In this document: one piece after another, positions 44,297 to 54,458 of the stretch | Numbering within the stretch: the first letter of the stretch is position 1 | How the letters are laid out: each line of letters opens with the position of its first letter | Origin: Paraclostridium sordellii | GTDB taxonomy: Bacteria > Bacillota > Clostridia > Peptostreptococcales > Peptostreptococcaceae | Reading direction: 5' to 3' | DNA length: 64,000 nucleotides | NCBI RefSeq assembly: GCF_000953675.1 | Contig: NZ_LN679998.1 | Span: forward strand, 1,511,911 to 1,575,910 | Notes under the pieces: generated by a model | What the model saw: the letters and a program-made list of their open reading frames with translations, nothing else | Database searches by the model: none | Told to the model about the DNA's origin: nothing | Position numbers and translations under genes: made by a program

Positions 44297-45895
44297 TTAT
44301 AAAGAAGTTTCTCTTAAAAGTAAACCTTCATTTCTTTCAAGTAGATGTCTAATAGTCCATTCATTTTCTAATAATAATACTGGATTTCTATTTTTATCTT
44401 CAACTAGTAATGTATCCATTGTCATCGAAAGCTTACCAAATTTAGAAAGGTCATTTTCAATCCAACGTACATAACGATAAGATAGTGGGTTCATTAGTAT
44501 CTCAACATTATATTCTTGCTTTAGACGATACTCTAAAACTTCAAACTGAAGAACTCCAACAACACCTATAATAAGTTCTTCCATACCACCATTAGGTTGT
44601 CTATAAACCTGAATAGCACCTTCTTCTGCTAATTGAGTAAGACCCTTTACGAATTGTTTTCTTTTAAGGGCATTCTTTGTAGATACTCTCATAAAGTGTT
44701 CAGGAGCAAATTGTGGTATATTAGTGTATTGTAAATTTGATTGTTTTTCACTTAATGTATCACCAATATTAAATATTCCTGGGTCATGTATACCTATAAT
44801 GTCCCCTGGATAAGCTGAATCTATCATAACACGGTCTTGTGCCACAAACTGTTGAGGTTGTGAAAGCTTAATCTTTTTACCTCTTTGTACATGAGTTACT
44901 GTCATACCTTTTTCAAATTTACCAGAGCAAATTCTAAGGAATGCAATTCTATCTCTATGATTTTTATCCATATTAGCTTGAATTTTAAATATAAATCCTG
45001 AGAAGTTATTAGAGTTAGGATCAATATCGCCTAAATTACTGCTACGAGGACTTGGTGGTGATGTTATTTCTAGGAATGATTCTAAAAATGGTTCTACACC
45101 AAAGTTAGTAAGAGCACTTCCAAAGAATACAGGTGTTAATTCACCCTTTAATATTCCATCTAAATCAAAATTATCTCCAGCAATATCTAAAAGTTCAATA
45201 TCTTCTAGTAGTTTTTCATGAAGATCATTACCTAATAAAGTATTGAATTTTTCATCAGATACCTCTCCAGTTATAGATGTAGCAATATCTTGTCCATGGT
45301 TACCATCATCAAATACTTCAATTTGATTTTTATGACGGTTAAACACACCTTTAAAATCTTTACCAGAACCAATTGGCCAGTTTACTGGACAAGAGCGAAT
45401 TCCTAGAACATTTTCAATATCTTCAAGTAGTTCAAAAGGATCCTTTCCTTGACGGTCCATTTTATTGATAAAAGTGAAAATTGGAATTCCTCTCATTTTA
45501 CAAACTTGGAATAACTTCTTAGTTTGATCCTCAACACCTTTAGCAGAGTCAATAACCATTACTGCACTGTCTGCTGCCATAAGAGTTCTATAAGTGTCTT
45601 CACTGAAATCTTGATGCCCTGGAGTATCAAGAATATTTATACAAAAGTTGTTATACTCAAATTGAAGAACACTTGAAGCAACAGATATACCTCTTTGCTT
45701 TTCAATTTCCATCCAGTCAGATACTGCATGTTTTTGAGATCTTCTTGATTTAACTGAACCTGCTTCACGAATGGCACCACCATATAGTAGAAACTTTTCA
45801 GTTAATGTAGTTTTTCCTGCATCGGGATGGGAGATGATTGCAAAGGTTCTTCTTCTTTTAACCTCATCAATCAAGCTTAAATTTTGTTCTGTCAT
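44297..45895 (-). CDS. prfC: Peptide chain release factor 3 (532 aa)
   Basis: Translational GTPase: G1 HPDAGKTTL, switch I RGISVASSVLQFEY, G3 DTPGHQDFSEDTYR, G4 NKMDR, then the RF3 domains 2 and 3 with FVKGLTQLAEEGAIQVYRQP and VGVLQFEVLEYRL. It recycles RF1/RF2 from the ribosome after termination. Length matches the ~530 aa family. Monocistronic and convergent with the arc genes. AAAGGATG precedes the ATG. Confidence 0.95.
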   Translation of the reverse strand: MTEQNLSLIDEVKRRRTFAIISHPDAGKTTLTEKFLLYGGAIREAGSVKSRRSQKHAVSDWMEIEKQRGISVASSVLQFEYNNFCINILDTPGHQDFSEDTYRTLMAADSAVMVIDSAKGVEDQTKKLFQVCKMRGIPIFTFINKMDRQGKDPFELLEDIENVLGIRSCPVNWPIGSGKDFKGVFNRHKNQIEVFDDGNHGQDIATSITGEVSDEKFNTLLGNDLHEKLLEDIELLDIAGDNFDLDGILKGELTPVFFGSALTNFGVEPFLESFLEITSPPSPRSSNLGDIDPNSNNFSGFIFKIQANMDKNHRDRIAFLRICSGKFEKGMTVTHVQRGKKIKLSQPQQFVAQDRVMIDSAYPGDIIGIHDPGIFNIGDTLSEKQSNLQYTNIPQFAPEHFMRVSTKNALKRKQFVKGLTQLAEEGAIQVYRQPNGGMEELIIGVVGVLQFEVLEYRLKQEYNVEILMNPLSYRYVRWIENDLSKFGKLSMTMDTLLVEDKNRNPVLLLENEWTIRHLLERNEGLLLRETSL

Positions 45896-46049
45896 TTTTT
45901 ATCATCCTTTATTTAAATTTTATGATTATATAATATACAAATTATATTTATTAATAGTTTTAAAATGAACATAATTTCCTATGATTATAAAAAACTACAA
46001 TCCTTTTGATATTATAACTTTATTGCAATACTGTCAATATAGAAGTCGA

Positions 46050-46150
46050 TATATTAGATAAAAATGGGAAGATAGATTTAAAAAGTTAGTAAAGATTATT
46101 CTATATTCTGGGATGGCTGAGTTATTTGTAAGTCCTAGGACTGGATATGG
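46050..46150 (+). pseudogene. Decayed copy of the 78-aa gene at 10251
   Basis: Shares TATTAGATAAAAATGG, AAGATTATTNTA-ATTCTGG-ATGGCTGA and GTAAGTCCTA-GACTGGATAT with 10251-10487, but about 70 bases between ATGGCTGA and GAGTTATTTG are deleted and the end runs into palindrome copy 4. Same gene-then-repeat order as at 10.3-10.6 kb. The 130 bases before it are empty. Confidence 0.65.
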
Positions 46151-46248
46151 GAAGTTTGAGGCTATATAGCATCTTCCTTCACTAAAAGCCTAAAGTGCAG
46201 GCTTTAACGTTTCGTCAGATTGCTATATAACCTCAAACTCTATCCTCG
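46150..46248. repeat. Palindromic dispersed repeat, copy 4
   Basis: Arms AAGTTTGAGGCTATATAGCA (46152-46171) and TGCTATATAACCTCAAACTC (46221-46240), pairing with one C/A and one end mismatch, around the AAAGCC...GGCTTT hairpin. Diverged homology to copy 2 continues to about 46413. Confidence 0.88.
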
Positions 46249-46435
46249 GAAAATATTGTACTTATTCAGGAGCTATTATATACGTTAATTATTTTTTTTA
46301 GAATTAAAGTTGATTTATTAGTAAGTTACATTAATAAAGTACGTTGATATAATAAGACAAAATATTGTAATATTTAGATAGTGAGTTTAAGATTAACATA
46401 TACTAAGATAGAATCACAAGGTGAGCTGTTTGATT

Positions 46436-46636
46436 GTCTAATATATTCTTTCCTATTGTTATATTTGATGGAGATTATTTTATTAAAAATGGTAAATTTG
46501 ATTTTGATGAAGGTAATCTTAATTATCAGTTGAAGAAGTATAAAAATCTTAAGTTGATTATGTTTTATATGTTCCTGATGATAAAAATCTAGATGAGACT
46601 TATGATTTCTTTAAGAGTGTAGGTATTAATAATTAG
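46436..46636 (+). pseudogene. Frameshifted gene remnant
   Basis: One frame reads SNIFFPIVIFDGDYFIKNGK then FDFDEGNLNYQLKKYKNLK. After a single frame change at about 46555 it continues DYVLYVPDDKNLDETYDFF and KSVGINN before a stop. No start codon. The combined sequence is clearly protein-like but the family is not recognised. Confidence 0.5.
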
Positions 46637-46717
46637 GTTTATTTTAATTTGGTCAGATTGATATAATAAACTAAATTAAAAGAGCAATCATATTGTTTAT
46701 AAAAAGGATGTGTACAT

Positions 46718-47674
46718 ATGATAGTAAGTGTAAGTAGAAGAACAGATATACCCGCATTTTATAGTGATTGGTTTTTTAACCGAATTAAAGAAGGGTTTGT
46801 GTATGTCGTAAATCCGATGAATTTAAAGCAAGTGAGTAAAATAGAACTTACTCCAGAAAAAGTAGATTGTTTTATTTTTTGGACAAAAGATGCAACACCT
46901 ATGTTAGATAGATTAGATGAACTTAAGGAATTTCAATATTACTTCCAATATACAATAACATCTTATGGAAAAGATGTAGAAAAAGGCATTTTAGATAAAA
47001 ATAAAGTTATAGAATCATTTAAAAAATTATCTAATAAAATAGGCAAAGAAAGAGTAATATTGAGATATGATCCTATATTGTTAAGTGAAAAATACAATAT
47101 TGAATATCATTGTAAAGCATTTGATAGATTATGTTCTCAGCTACACGGATATACGGAAAAATGTGTAATAAGTTTTGTAGATTTATATAAAAAGACAGAA
47201 AGAAATACAAAAGAATTAAATTTAATTCCTATGAATTTAGATCAAATAAAAAAAATTTCTAAAAAATTATCATTAATAGCTAATAAATACGATTTATCAA
47301 TAGAAACTTGTTCAGAAGGATATGATTTAACTGAATTTGGAATTAATAAAGGTAAGTGTATAGACGATACTTTAGTATCCAAGATAATAGGATATGAAGT
47401 AAATGTAAAGAAAGATGATACACAAAGAGATGTGTGTGGATGCGTTAAGAGTGTAGATATAGGTCAATATAATACATGTATACATCACTGCTTATATTGT
47501 TATGCAAATTTCAATTATAGTCAAGTAGAAGATAATTACAAACTTCATAATAAAAATAATCCTTTATTAATAGGTGAAGTAAGAGAAGATGCTAAAATAA
47601 CAGTAAGAGATATGAAGTCAATTAAAGGTAGTAAATTAGGGGAAAAGCAAATCAGTTTATTTGAAAATATATAA
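46718..47674 (+). CDS. DUF1848 family protein, radical-SAM-like cysteine cluster (318 aa)
   Basis: Starts MIVSVSRRTDIPAFYSDWFF, the DUF1848 signature, with NPMNLKQVSKIELTPEKVDC and FWTKDA. A TIM-barrel-like body follows, and the C-terminal part has five clustered cysteines (C240, C242, C254, C258, C261) in a CxxxCxxC-like arrangement (TCIHHCLYCYAN), suggesting an iron-sulphur cluster. DUF1848 is distantly related to radical SAM enzymes, with the cluster at the opposite end. Biochemical role unknown. It lies between palindrome copy 4 and 3' motif copy D, i.e. another cargo position. Confidence 0.85.
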   Translation: MIVSVSRRTDIPAFYSDWFFNRIKEGFVYVVNPMNLKQVSKIELTPEKVDCFIFWTKDATPMLDRLDELKEFQYYFQYTITSYGKDVEKGILDKNKVIESFKKLSNKIGKERVILRYDPILLSEKYNIEYHCKAFDRLCSQLHGYTEKCVISFVDLYKKTERNTKELNLIPMNLDQIKKISKKLSLIANKYDLSIETCSEGYDLTEFGINKGKCIDDTLVSKIIGYEVNVKKDDTQRDVCGCVKSVDIGQYNTCIHHCLYCYANFNYSQVEDNYKLHNKNNPLLIGEVREDAKITVRDMKSIKGSKLGEKQISLFENI

Positions 47675-47716
47675 GTAATATTAAATAAAGTATTAATGGT
47701 GAATATGATTATTATG

Positions 47717-47775
47717 AATCATATCAACCATTGAAATCCACGAAAAATCATATATAAATAAGATATGATTTTTTT
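47717..47775 (+). repeat. Conserved 3' motif plus terminator, copy D
   Basis: AATCATATCAACCATTGAAA then TCCAC (47717-47741) followed by arms AAAAATCATAT and ATATGATTTTT with a T run. Stem sequence differs from all other copies while pairing is kept. The following 47776-48014 includes a more GC-rich stretch at about 47868-47930 that looks foreign, otherwise nothing. Confidence 0.8.
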
Positions 47776-48014
47776 GAATAAATTAAAAATTTCTAATAAA
47801 AAACAATGATGAAAATGTCTTATTTATTGTTTATATTGATAAACCTCTTATTTATTTCAAAATGGTGCTAAGAGATTGGATTCAGTATGAAATAGCCCCC
47901 TTCATTGGACTTTTGAACCATAACTTTATATTTAAAAATTTATTTTAGTATAAAATCTTTAAATATCTTACTAATGAGTGTATAATATTCAAAAGAGAAA
48001 ATGGAGGAATTATT

Positions 48015-48716
48015 ATGGACAATATAAAAATGAAATATGTTCCAGAATTAACATCAAACTTAAGAAATAATTATGTCTCAATTCCAAGTGTAATTTCTAA
48101 AGCATCAGGAATAAGAATTTTCGGGAAAAGACTTAAATCATTTATTTTTACAACTGATGTTGCCATAATAAAAAATACTAATGCTGATGCGGTAATAGCA
48201 GTATATCCTTTTACACCTCAGCCAACAATTACTCAAGCTATACTATCAGTTTCAGACATACCTGTCTTATGTGGGGTTGGTGGCGGATTAACTCATGGTA
48301 CTAGATCTGCAAACATTGCATTACATGCTGAATTTCAAGGAGCAATAGGTGCAATCCTTAACTCACCAGCACCTGATGAAACTATTAGATATGTAAAAGA
48401 ATCAATCGATATTCCTGTAATTGTAACTATAGTATCAGAGTTAACAGATATTCAAAGCAAGATAGATGCAGGAGCAGATATATTAAATGTAAGCGGAGGA
48501 GCTAATACAGCTAGGATTGTACGTAAAATTAGAGAAAAATTTCCATACCTACCAATTATAGCTACAGGAGGCCCAACGGAAGAAACAATTTTAGAAACCA
48601 TTGAAGCTGGGGCAAATGGTATTACATATACACCACCAACAAATGCAGAATTGTTTAAACATAAAATGAAAGAATATAGAGAAATTGAAGGTAAAAAACA
48701 TAATAATGAATTGTAG
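48015..48716 (+). CDS. TIM-barrel protein, putative hydrolase/aldolase-like (233 aa)
   Basis: ATG 48015 follows ATGGAGG. Alternating beta-alpha units with VAIIKNTNADAVIAVYPFTP, PVLCGVGGGLTHGT, DIPVIVTIVSEL, AGADILNVSGGANTARIVR and phosphate-loop-like IIATGGPTEETI and AGANGITYTPP. This resembles a KDPG-aldolase or thiamine-phosphate-synthase-like barrel that clostridial annotations often call hydrolase. The catalytic residue and substrate are unknown. Single gene with a terminator. Confidence 0.7.
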   Translation: MDNIKMKYVPELTSNLRNNYVSIPSVISKASGIRIFGKRLKSFIFTTDVAIIKNTNADAVIAVYPFTPQPTITQAILSVSDIPVLCGVGGGLTHGTRSANIALHAEFQGAIGAILNSPAPDETIRYVKESIDIPVIVTIVSELTDIQSKIDAGADILNVSGGANTARIVRKIREKFPYLPIIATGGPTEETILETIEAGANGITYTPPTNAELFKHKMKEYREIEGKKHNNEL

Positions 48717-48721
48717 AAATA

Positions 48722-48758
48722 TAAAAATCCAAAGGAGTTTTCTCTTTTGGATTTTATA
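48722..48758 (+). terminator. Terminator after the TIM-barrel gene
   Basis: AAAATCCAAA and TTTGGATTTT extended by GAG/CTC form the stem. Confidence 0.85.
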
Positions 48759-48877
48759 AAAGGTGAAAATAGTTATATTTTTAATCTATTAAAATCATAG
48801 AAATAAATGATATACAAACTATAATAATAAGTATAAAGTCTTAAAAAATAGCGTTAAGATAAAGGGGAGATATTATT

Positions 48878-50029
48878 ATGGTGAATAGAATAGTGTTAAA
48901 TGAAACTTCTTATCACGGATCAGGGTCAATAAAAGAAATAGTAAATGAAGTAAAAGGAAGAGATTTAAAAAAAGCATTTGTATGCTCAGACCCAGATTTA
49001 ATAAAATTCAATGTAACAACAAAAGTAACAAGTCTATTAGAAAAGTCAAACCTTGATTATGAAATATATTCTGACATAAAACAAAATCCAACAATAGAAA
49101 ATGTTCAAAATGGAGTTAACGCTTATAAAAAATCTAATGCAGATTATATAATAGCAATAGGCGGTGGTTCATCTATAGATACAGCTAAAGCAATTGGTGT
49201 AATAATAAACAACCCAGAATTTGAAGATGTTAGAAGTTTAGAGGGAGTATCACCAACTAAAAAGAAATGTGTACCTATAATAGCTGTACCAACAACAGCA
49301 GGAACAGCAGCAGAAGTTACTATAAACTATGTTATAACAGATGTTGAGAAAAATAGAAAATTTGTATGTGTAGATACTAATGACATACCAGTTGTAGCAA
49401 TAGTAGATCCAGATATGATGGAAAGTATGCCAAAAGGATTAACAGCAGCTACTGGAATGGATGCATTAACTCATGCAATAGAAGGATTTATAACAGGTGG
49501 AGCATGGGAAATGAGTGATATGTTCCATATAAAAGCAATAGAATTAATAGCAAAACATTTAAGAGGAGCAGTTGAAAATACAAAAGAAGGTAGAGAAGGT
49601 ATGGCACTAGGTCAATACATAGCAGGTATGGGATTTTCTAATGTAGGATTAGGAATAGTTCATTCAATGGCACATCCACTAGGAGCTTTATATGATACTC
49701 CTCATGGTATAGCAAATGCAATAATACTTCCAACTGTTATGGAGTATAATGCAGAAGTAACTGGTGATAAATATAAATATATAGCAAAAGCTATGGGTGT
49801 GGAAAATGTAGAGAATATGAGTGTTACAGAGTATAGAAAAGCAGCTGTAGATGCAGTTAAAAAACTTTCAAGTGATGTAGGAATACCATCAAATTTAAAA
49901 GATATAGTTAAAGTTGAAGATATAGAATTTTTATCAAAGTCTGCATATGAAGATGCATGTAGACCAGGAAATCCAAAAGAAACAAGTATAGAAGATATAG
50001 CTAACTTATACAAATCATTATTACAATAA
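48878..50029 (+). CDS. fucO: Lactaldehyde reductase / 1,2-propanediol oxidoreductase FucO (383 aa)
   Basis: Iron-dependent group III alcohol dehydrogenase. NAD site GGGSSIDTAKA; iron ligands D195, H199 (MDALTH), H262 (VHSMAHP) and H276 (TPHG), aligning one position off the E. coli FucO set D196/H200/H263/H277. It reduces L-lactaldehyde to 1,2-propanediol, disposing of electrons during anaerobic fucose fermentation. It is transcribed separately, convergent with the AraC regulator. AAGGGGAGA precedes the ATG. Confidence 0.93.
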   Translation: MVNRIVLNETSYHGSGSIKEIVNEVKGRDLKKAFVCSDPDLIKFNVTTKVTSLLEKSNLDYEIYSDIKQNPTIENVQNGVNAYKKSNADYIIAIGGGSSIDTAKAIGVIINNPEFEDVRSLEGVSPTKKKCVPIIAVPTTAGTAAEVTINYVITDVEKNRKFVCVDTNDIPVVAIVDPDMMESMPKGLTAATGMDALTHAIEGFITGGAWEMSDMFHIKAIELIAKHLRGAVENTKEGREGMALGQYIAGMGFSNVGLGIVHSMAHPLGALYDTPHGIANAIILPTVMEYNAEVTGDKYKYIAKAMGVENVENMSVTEYRKAAVDAVKKLSSDVGIPSNLKDIVKVEDIEFLSKSAYEDACRPGNPKETSIEDIANLYKSLLQ

Positions 50030-50039
50030 TTTAAATAAA

Positions 50040-50083
50040 AAAATAGCTACTATAAAAGTAAATTTTGTAGTAGCTATTTTTTA
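50040..50083. terminator. Bidirectional terminator between fucO and araC-type gene
   Basis: AAATAGCTACTA and TAGTAGCTATTT form a 12-bp perfect stem. Confidence 0.9.
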
Positions 50084-50085
50084 TA

Positions 50086-50952
50086 TTATATAGCGTTATT
50101 TAAATGTTGTTTTATGTATTGCTTAGGAGTAATATCTCTATGCTTTTTAAACATTTTAATAAAATAACTTACATCATTAAAACCACAATTTAAAGCAACT
50201 TCAGTTATAGAATAATCTGTAGTAAGAAGTTGTTCACAAGCACTTTCTATTCTATAATAGTTTAAATATTCTATAGGCGTTTTATTAGTCATTTCAGAGA
50301 AAAATCTACAAAAATATTTTGGAGTCATACCAGCAGCCTTTGATAAATCCTCAAGAGTCAGAGGCCTTTGATATTCACTTTCTATTAGAGTTAAAACATT
50401 TTTTAAATGAAGTGTTTTTTCTTGTGTTATTTTGGTAGTTTTATTTTTACTTTTATATAAATTAAATCTTAGGATAAGTCCTATCAAATAATACAAAGAA
50501 CCTTGAGTTAAAAATTCATATCCAGTTTCCATATATCTCATTGATTCAAATAAATTATCACAACAAATCTTTAGTCCTTCAATATCAGTAGAAATAAGAG
50601 GTCCAATTATTTTCTTTTGATTTATAATATCCTGAATTTGTTTTGTACAAGCATGATTTTGCTTTAATAGTATTTTTATATCAAATACAATACACTCATA
50701 AATACAATTATTTGGAGTGCCACCATGAAACATGGCATCATGAATAAAAATTATATCTCCTTTTGTTGCTAAAATCTTTTCATCGTTAATTATTAATGAA
50801 AACTCTCCCTCTAAAATTCTTATTATTTCACACTCAGTATGCCAGTGGTAAGGCATATTATATCTTGGATGTTCAGGTGTTACATGATAAAAGGCAATAG
50901 GAAAGTCAAAAGTACCATGTTGCTTTTGTTCTTTATAATCAAAATATTTCAT
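50086..50952 (-). CDS. AraC-family regulator, probable fucose operon activator (288 aa)
   Basis: N-terminal cupin domain (HVTPEHPRYNMPYHWHTECE, IIRILEGEFSLII) that would bind a sugar metabolite, and C-terminal double HTH (LEDLSKAAGMTPKYFCRFF, NKTPIEYLNYYRIESAC, VALNCGFNDVSYFIKMFKKH). AGGAGGTGA precedes the ATG. It is divergent from fucI across a 190-base control region, so it probably activates the fucI operon in response to fuculose-1-phosphate or fucose. The true effector is unknown. Confidence 0.88.
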   Translation of the reverse strand: MKYFDYKEQKQHGTFDFPIAFYHVTPEHPRYNMPYHWHTECEIIRILEGEFSLIINDEKILATKGDIIFIHDAMFHGGTPNNCIYECIVFDIKILLKQNHACTKQIQDIINQKKIIGPLISTDIEGLKICCDNLFESMRYMETGYEFLTQGSLYYLIGLILRFNLYKSKNKTTKITQEKTLHLKNVLTLIESEYQRPLTLEDLSKAAGMTPKYFCRFFSEMTNKTPIEYLNYYRIESACEQLLTTDYSITEVALNCGFNDVSYFIKMFKKHRDITPKQYIKQHLNNAI

Positions 50953-51022
50953 AAAATTATCACCTCCTATATTTAAAAAAGAAAAAAGTGAATATTATTA
51001 TATTTTTAGACTATTATATCAC

Positions 51023-51038
51023 AAGAAAACGTTTATTG
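51023..51038. promoter_or_regulatory. Possible CcpA cre site before fucI
   Basis: AAGAAAACGTTTATTG resembles the catabolite-responsive element consensus around the core AAACGTTT, in the araC-fucI intergenic region. A second cre-like site is at 57185. Confidence 0.45.
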
Positions 51039-51142
51039 TAACGTATATAATTGAATTAGAAAAACAAAGAAATACATAATTAATTTGATTTTAAATAAAA
51101 AATAAAAATAAAAATTTAAATAGTATTAGGGGAGGAATAAAA

Positions 51143-52936
51143 ATGGCAAAAAGCAGATTAATAGGAGAATATCCAGTAATAGGAATAAGACCAACAATAG
51201 ATGCAAGAAGAGGAGTTTTAGATGTAAGAGGTTCTCTTGAAGAACAAACAATGACTATGGCAAAATCAGCAGCTAAATTATTTGAAGAAAATTTAAAATA
51301 CTCTAATGGTGAGCCAGTTAAGGTTGTTATAGCTGATACTACAATAGGTAGAGTTCCAGAATCTGCAGCTTGCCAAGATAAATTTAGAAGAGAAGGAGTA
51401 GATATAACTCTTACAGTAACTCCATGTTGGTGCTATGGTTCGGAAACAATGGATATGGATCCAATGACTATAAAAGGGGTATGGGGATTTAATGGAACAG
51501 AAAGACCAGGAGCAGTTTACTTAGCATCAGTTTTAGCAACTCATGCACAAAAAGGACTTCCTGCATTTGGTATATATGGTCATGATGTTCAAGATGCAGA
51601 TGCAACAGAAATACCACAAGATGTTAAAGAAAAATTATTAAGATTTGGTAGAGCAGCAGTAGCAGCAGCTTCTATGAGAGGAAAATCTTATTTACAAATA
51701 GGTTCTATATGTATGGGAATAGGTGGATCTATAATAGATTCTGCATTTATAGAAGAATACTTAGGTATGAGAGTTGAATCAGTTGATGAAACAGAAGTAA
51801 TAAGAAGAATGACTGAGGAAATTTACGATAAAGAAGAATTTGAAAGAGCTTTAAAATGGACTAAAGAAAAGTGTATAGAAGGATTTGATAAAAACCCAGA
51901 ACATGTTCAAAAAACTAGAGAACAAAAAGATAAAGATTGGGAATTTGTTGTTAAAATGATGTGTATAATAAAAGATTTAATGAATGGAAATGAAAACTTA
52001 CCAAAAGGCTGTGAAGAAGAAAGATTAGGTCACAATGCAATAGCTGCAGGTTTCCAAGGTCAAAGACAATGGACTGACTTTTATCCAAACTGTGATTTCC
52101 CAGAAGCATTACTTAACACTTCATTTGACTGGAATGGAGCAAGAGAACCTTATATATTAGCAACTGAAAATGATGTATTAAATGGTATAGGTATGTTATT
52201 TGGAAAATTATTAACTAATACTCCACAAATATTCTCAGATGTTCGTACTTACTGGAGTCCAGAGGCAGTTAAAAAAGCCACTGGTTATGAATTAGAAGGA
52301 GTAGCTAAAGAGTCTGATGGATTTATACATTTAATAAACTCAGGAGCATCTTGTTTAGACGCTTGTGGTCAAGCAAAAGATGAAAACGGCAATGGAGTAA
52401 TGAAAGCTTGGTATGATATAACACAACAAGATCAAGATGCAATATTAAAAGCAACTACTTGGAATGCTGCTGATAACGGATATTTTAGAGGAGGCGGATA
52501 TTCTTCAAGATTCTTAACAGAAGCTGAAATGCCTGTAACTATGATGCGTTTAAATCTTGTAAAAGGACTTGGACCAGTTGTTCAATTAGTAGAAGGATAT
52601 ACTGTTAAGCTTCCTGATGAAGTATCTGATAAGTTGTGGAAGAGAACTGATTATACATGGCCTTGTACTTGGTTTGCTCCAAGACTTACTGGAAAAGGTG
52701 CATTTAAATCAGCTTATGATGTAATGAACAACTGGGGAGCTAACCATGGAGCAATAAGCTATGGACATATAGGAGCAGATATAATCACATTATGCTCAAT
52801 GTTAAGAATACCTGTAAGTATGCACAATATAGATGAAGAAAAAGTATTTAGACCAGCTGCATGGAATGCATTTGGAATGGATAAAGAAGGTCAAGATTAT
52901 AGAGCTTGCCAAGCTTACGGACCAATGTACAAATAA
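51143..52936 (+). CDS. fucI: L-fucose isomerase (597 aa)
   Basis: Full-length Fuc[21 protein letters not shown] at the start, [65 protein letters not shown] (D344 in the place of a Mn ligand) and [20 protein letters not shown] near the end. It converts L-fucose to L-fuculose. GGGGAGG precedes the ATG. First gene of fucI-fucK-fucU-fucA-fucP. Confidence 0.96.
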   Translation: MAKSRLIGEYPVIGIRPTIDARRGVLDVRGSLEEQTMTMAKSAAKLFEENLKYSNGEPVKVVIADTTIGRVPESAACQDKFRREGVDITLTVTPCWCYGSETMDMDPMTIKGVWGFNGTERPGAVYLASVLATHAQKGLPAFGIYGHDVQDADATEIPQDVKEKLLRFGRAAVAAASMRGKSYLQIGSICMGIGGSIIDSAFIEEYLGMRVESVDETEVIRRMTEEIYDKEEFERALKWTKEKCIEGFDKNPEHVQKTREQKDKDWEFVVKMMCIIKDLMNGNENLPKGCEEERLGHNAIAAGFQGQRQWTDFYPNCDFPEALLNTSFDWNGAREPYILATENDVLNGIGMLFGKLLTNTPQIFSDVRTYWSPEAVKKATGYELEGVAKESDGFIHLINSGASCLDACGQAKDENGNGVMKAWYDITQQDQDAILKATTWNAADNGYFRGGGYSSRFLTEAEMPVTMMRLNLVKGLGPVVQLVEGYTVKLPDEVSDKLWKRTDYTWPCTWFAPRLTGKGAFKSAYDVMNNWGANHGAISYGHIGADIITLCSMLRIPVSMHNIDEEKVFRPAAWNAFGMDKEGQDYRACQAYGPMYK

Positions 52937-52955
52937 TAATACAGAAGGTGATATC

Positions 52956-54458
52956 ATGGAGATGAATAACTATAAAAAGAAAGTATTAGCCTTTGACTTT
53001 GGAGCGTCTAGTGGAAGAGCAATGCTTGGAGTATATGATGGAACTAAAATAAGTATTGAAGAAATTCATAGATTTTCAAATGACCCTGTAATTGTTTCGG
53101 GAACTATGTATTGGGATGTGCTTAGACAGTTCTTTGAAATAAAGCAAAGCTTAATCAAGTCAAAGTCCTTTGGAAAAATAGATAGTATAGGTATAGATAC
53201 GTGGGGAGTTGACTTTGCATTAATTGATGAGTATGGTCAACTACTTGAAAATCCTATTCATTATAGAGATGGTAGAACTAGCGGAATGATAGAAAAAAGC
53301 TTTGAAAAAATACCAAAAGAAGAGTTCTATGATATAACTGGTAACCAATTTATGGAGATAAATACAGCATTTCAATTATTATCATTAAAAGAAAAAAGAT
53401 CACATCTGCTTGAAAGAGCAGATGTGATGCTCCTAATGCCTGACTTATTTAATTATTTATTAACAGGTAAAAAGGTCACAGAAAACTCTATAGCATCTAC
53501 AACTCAATTATTTGATGCAAAGAATAGAACTTGGTCAGATAAGGTAATTGATTCTTTAGGAATACCTAAAAAATTATTCACAGAAATTGTTCCTAGTGGA
53601 ACTATAATAGGAAAAATATCAGAAGATATAAGTGAAGAATTAAAAATAGATATGAGCGATGTTATTGCAGTAGCCGGCCATGATACTCAAAGTGCATTAG
53701 TATCAGTTCCAGCTATGGAAGATGACTTTGTATTTTTAAGTTGCGGAACTTGGTCACTTCTTGGAACTGAAATTGATGAGCCTATAATAAATGAAAAATC
53801 TAGTTATTACAATATAACTAATGAAGGTGGATATGGAAATAAAGTTTCTTTCTTAAAAAATATAATAGGGCTTTGGTTAATACAAGAAAGTAAGAGACAG
53901 TGGGAACGAGAAGGAAAAACATATAGTTTTAGTGAATTAGAAGAATTAGCTAAAAGTTCAAAGCCTTTTAAATGTTTTATAGATCCGGATGACCAAGTAT
54001 TTGTTCCAGCAGGAAATATTCCTGAAAGAATTAGAACTTATTGTAAAAAGACTAACCAAGAAGTTCCTAAAACAGAAGGAGAAATAGTTAGATGTATTAA
54101 TGAAAGTTTAGCACTTAAGTATCGTTATTCATTAGAAGAAATAAAAGATTGTACAAAAAAAGATTATAAAACTATGTATATGGTCGGTGGAGGTATACAA
54201 AGTAAGCTTTTATGCCAAATGACGGCTAATGCTTGTAACATTGATGTATGTGCAGGACCAACTGAAGCAACTGTACTTGGAAATATAGCTATTCAATTAA
54301 TGGCAACAAATAAAATAAAAGATTTAAAAGAAGCTCGTAAAATAATTAGAAATTCACAAGAAATAAACTATTATTATCCAACTAATATTAAAGCATGGGA
54401 TGAAAAATATGAAAGTTTCAAAGAAATAATTGAATCTAAGGGGATGGTAACATGCTAA
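52956..54458 (+). CDS. fucK: L-fuculokinase (500 aa), FGGY family
   Basis: ATG 52956 follows AAGGTGAT; an in-frame ATG at 52833 lies inside fucI. FGGY sugar kinase: VLAFDFGASSGRAMLG phosphate-1 loop, IGIDTWGVDFALID, NPIHYRDGRT, GHDTQSALVSVP and CGTWSLLGTE, with MVGGGIQSKLLCQ adenosine motif. It is closer to the rhamnulokinase branch, but its neighbours (isomerase, mutarotase, aldolase of fucose) make L-fuculose the likely substrate. Its stop overlaps fucU by 7 bases. Confidence 0.93.
   Translation: MEMNNYKKKVLAFDFGASSGRAMLGVYDGTKISIEEIHRFSNDPVIVSGTMYWDVLRQFFEIKQSLIKSKSFGKIDSIGIDTWGVDFALIDEYGQLLENPIHYRDGRTSGMIEKSFEKIPKEEFYDITGNQFMEINTAFQLLSLKEKRSHLLERADVMLLMPDLFNYLLTGKKVTENSIASTTQLFDAKNRTWSDKVIDSLGIPKKLFTEIVPSGTIIGKISEDISEELKIDMSDVIAVAGHDTQSALVSVPAMEDDFVFLSCGTWSLLGTEIDEPIINEKSSYYNITNEGGYGNKVSFLKNIIGLWLIQESKRQWEREGKTYSFSELEELAKSSKPFKCFIDPDDQVFVPAGNIPERIRTYCKKTNQEVPKTEGEIVRCINESLALKYRYSLEEIKDCTKKDYKTMYMVGGGIQSKLLCQMTANACNIDVCAGPTEATVLGNIAIQLMATNKIKDLKEARKIIRNSQEINYYYPTNIKAWDEKYESFKEIIESKGMVTC

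Noticed and set aside
47868-47930. Insertion-sequence end or transposase fragment (GC-richer stretch near AGCCCCCTTCATTGGAC)
   Set aside because: No inverted repeat partner, no readable transposase frame and no target duplication could be seen.
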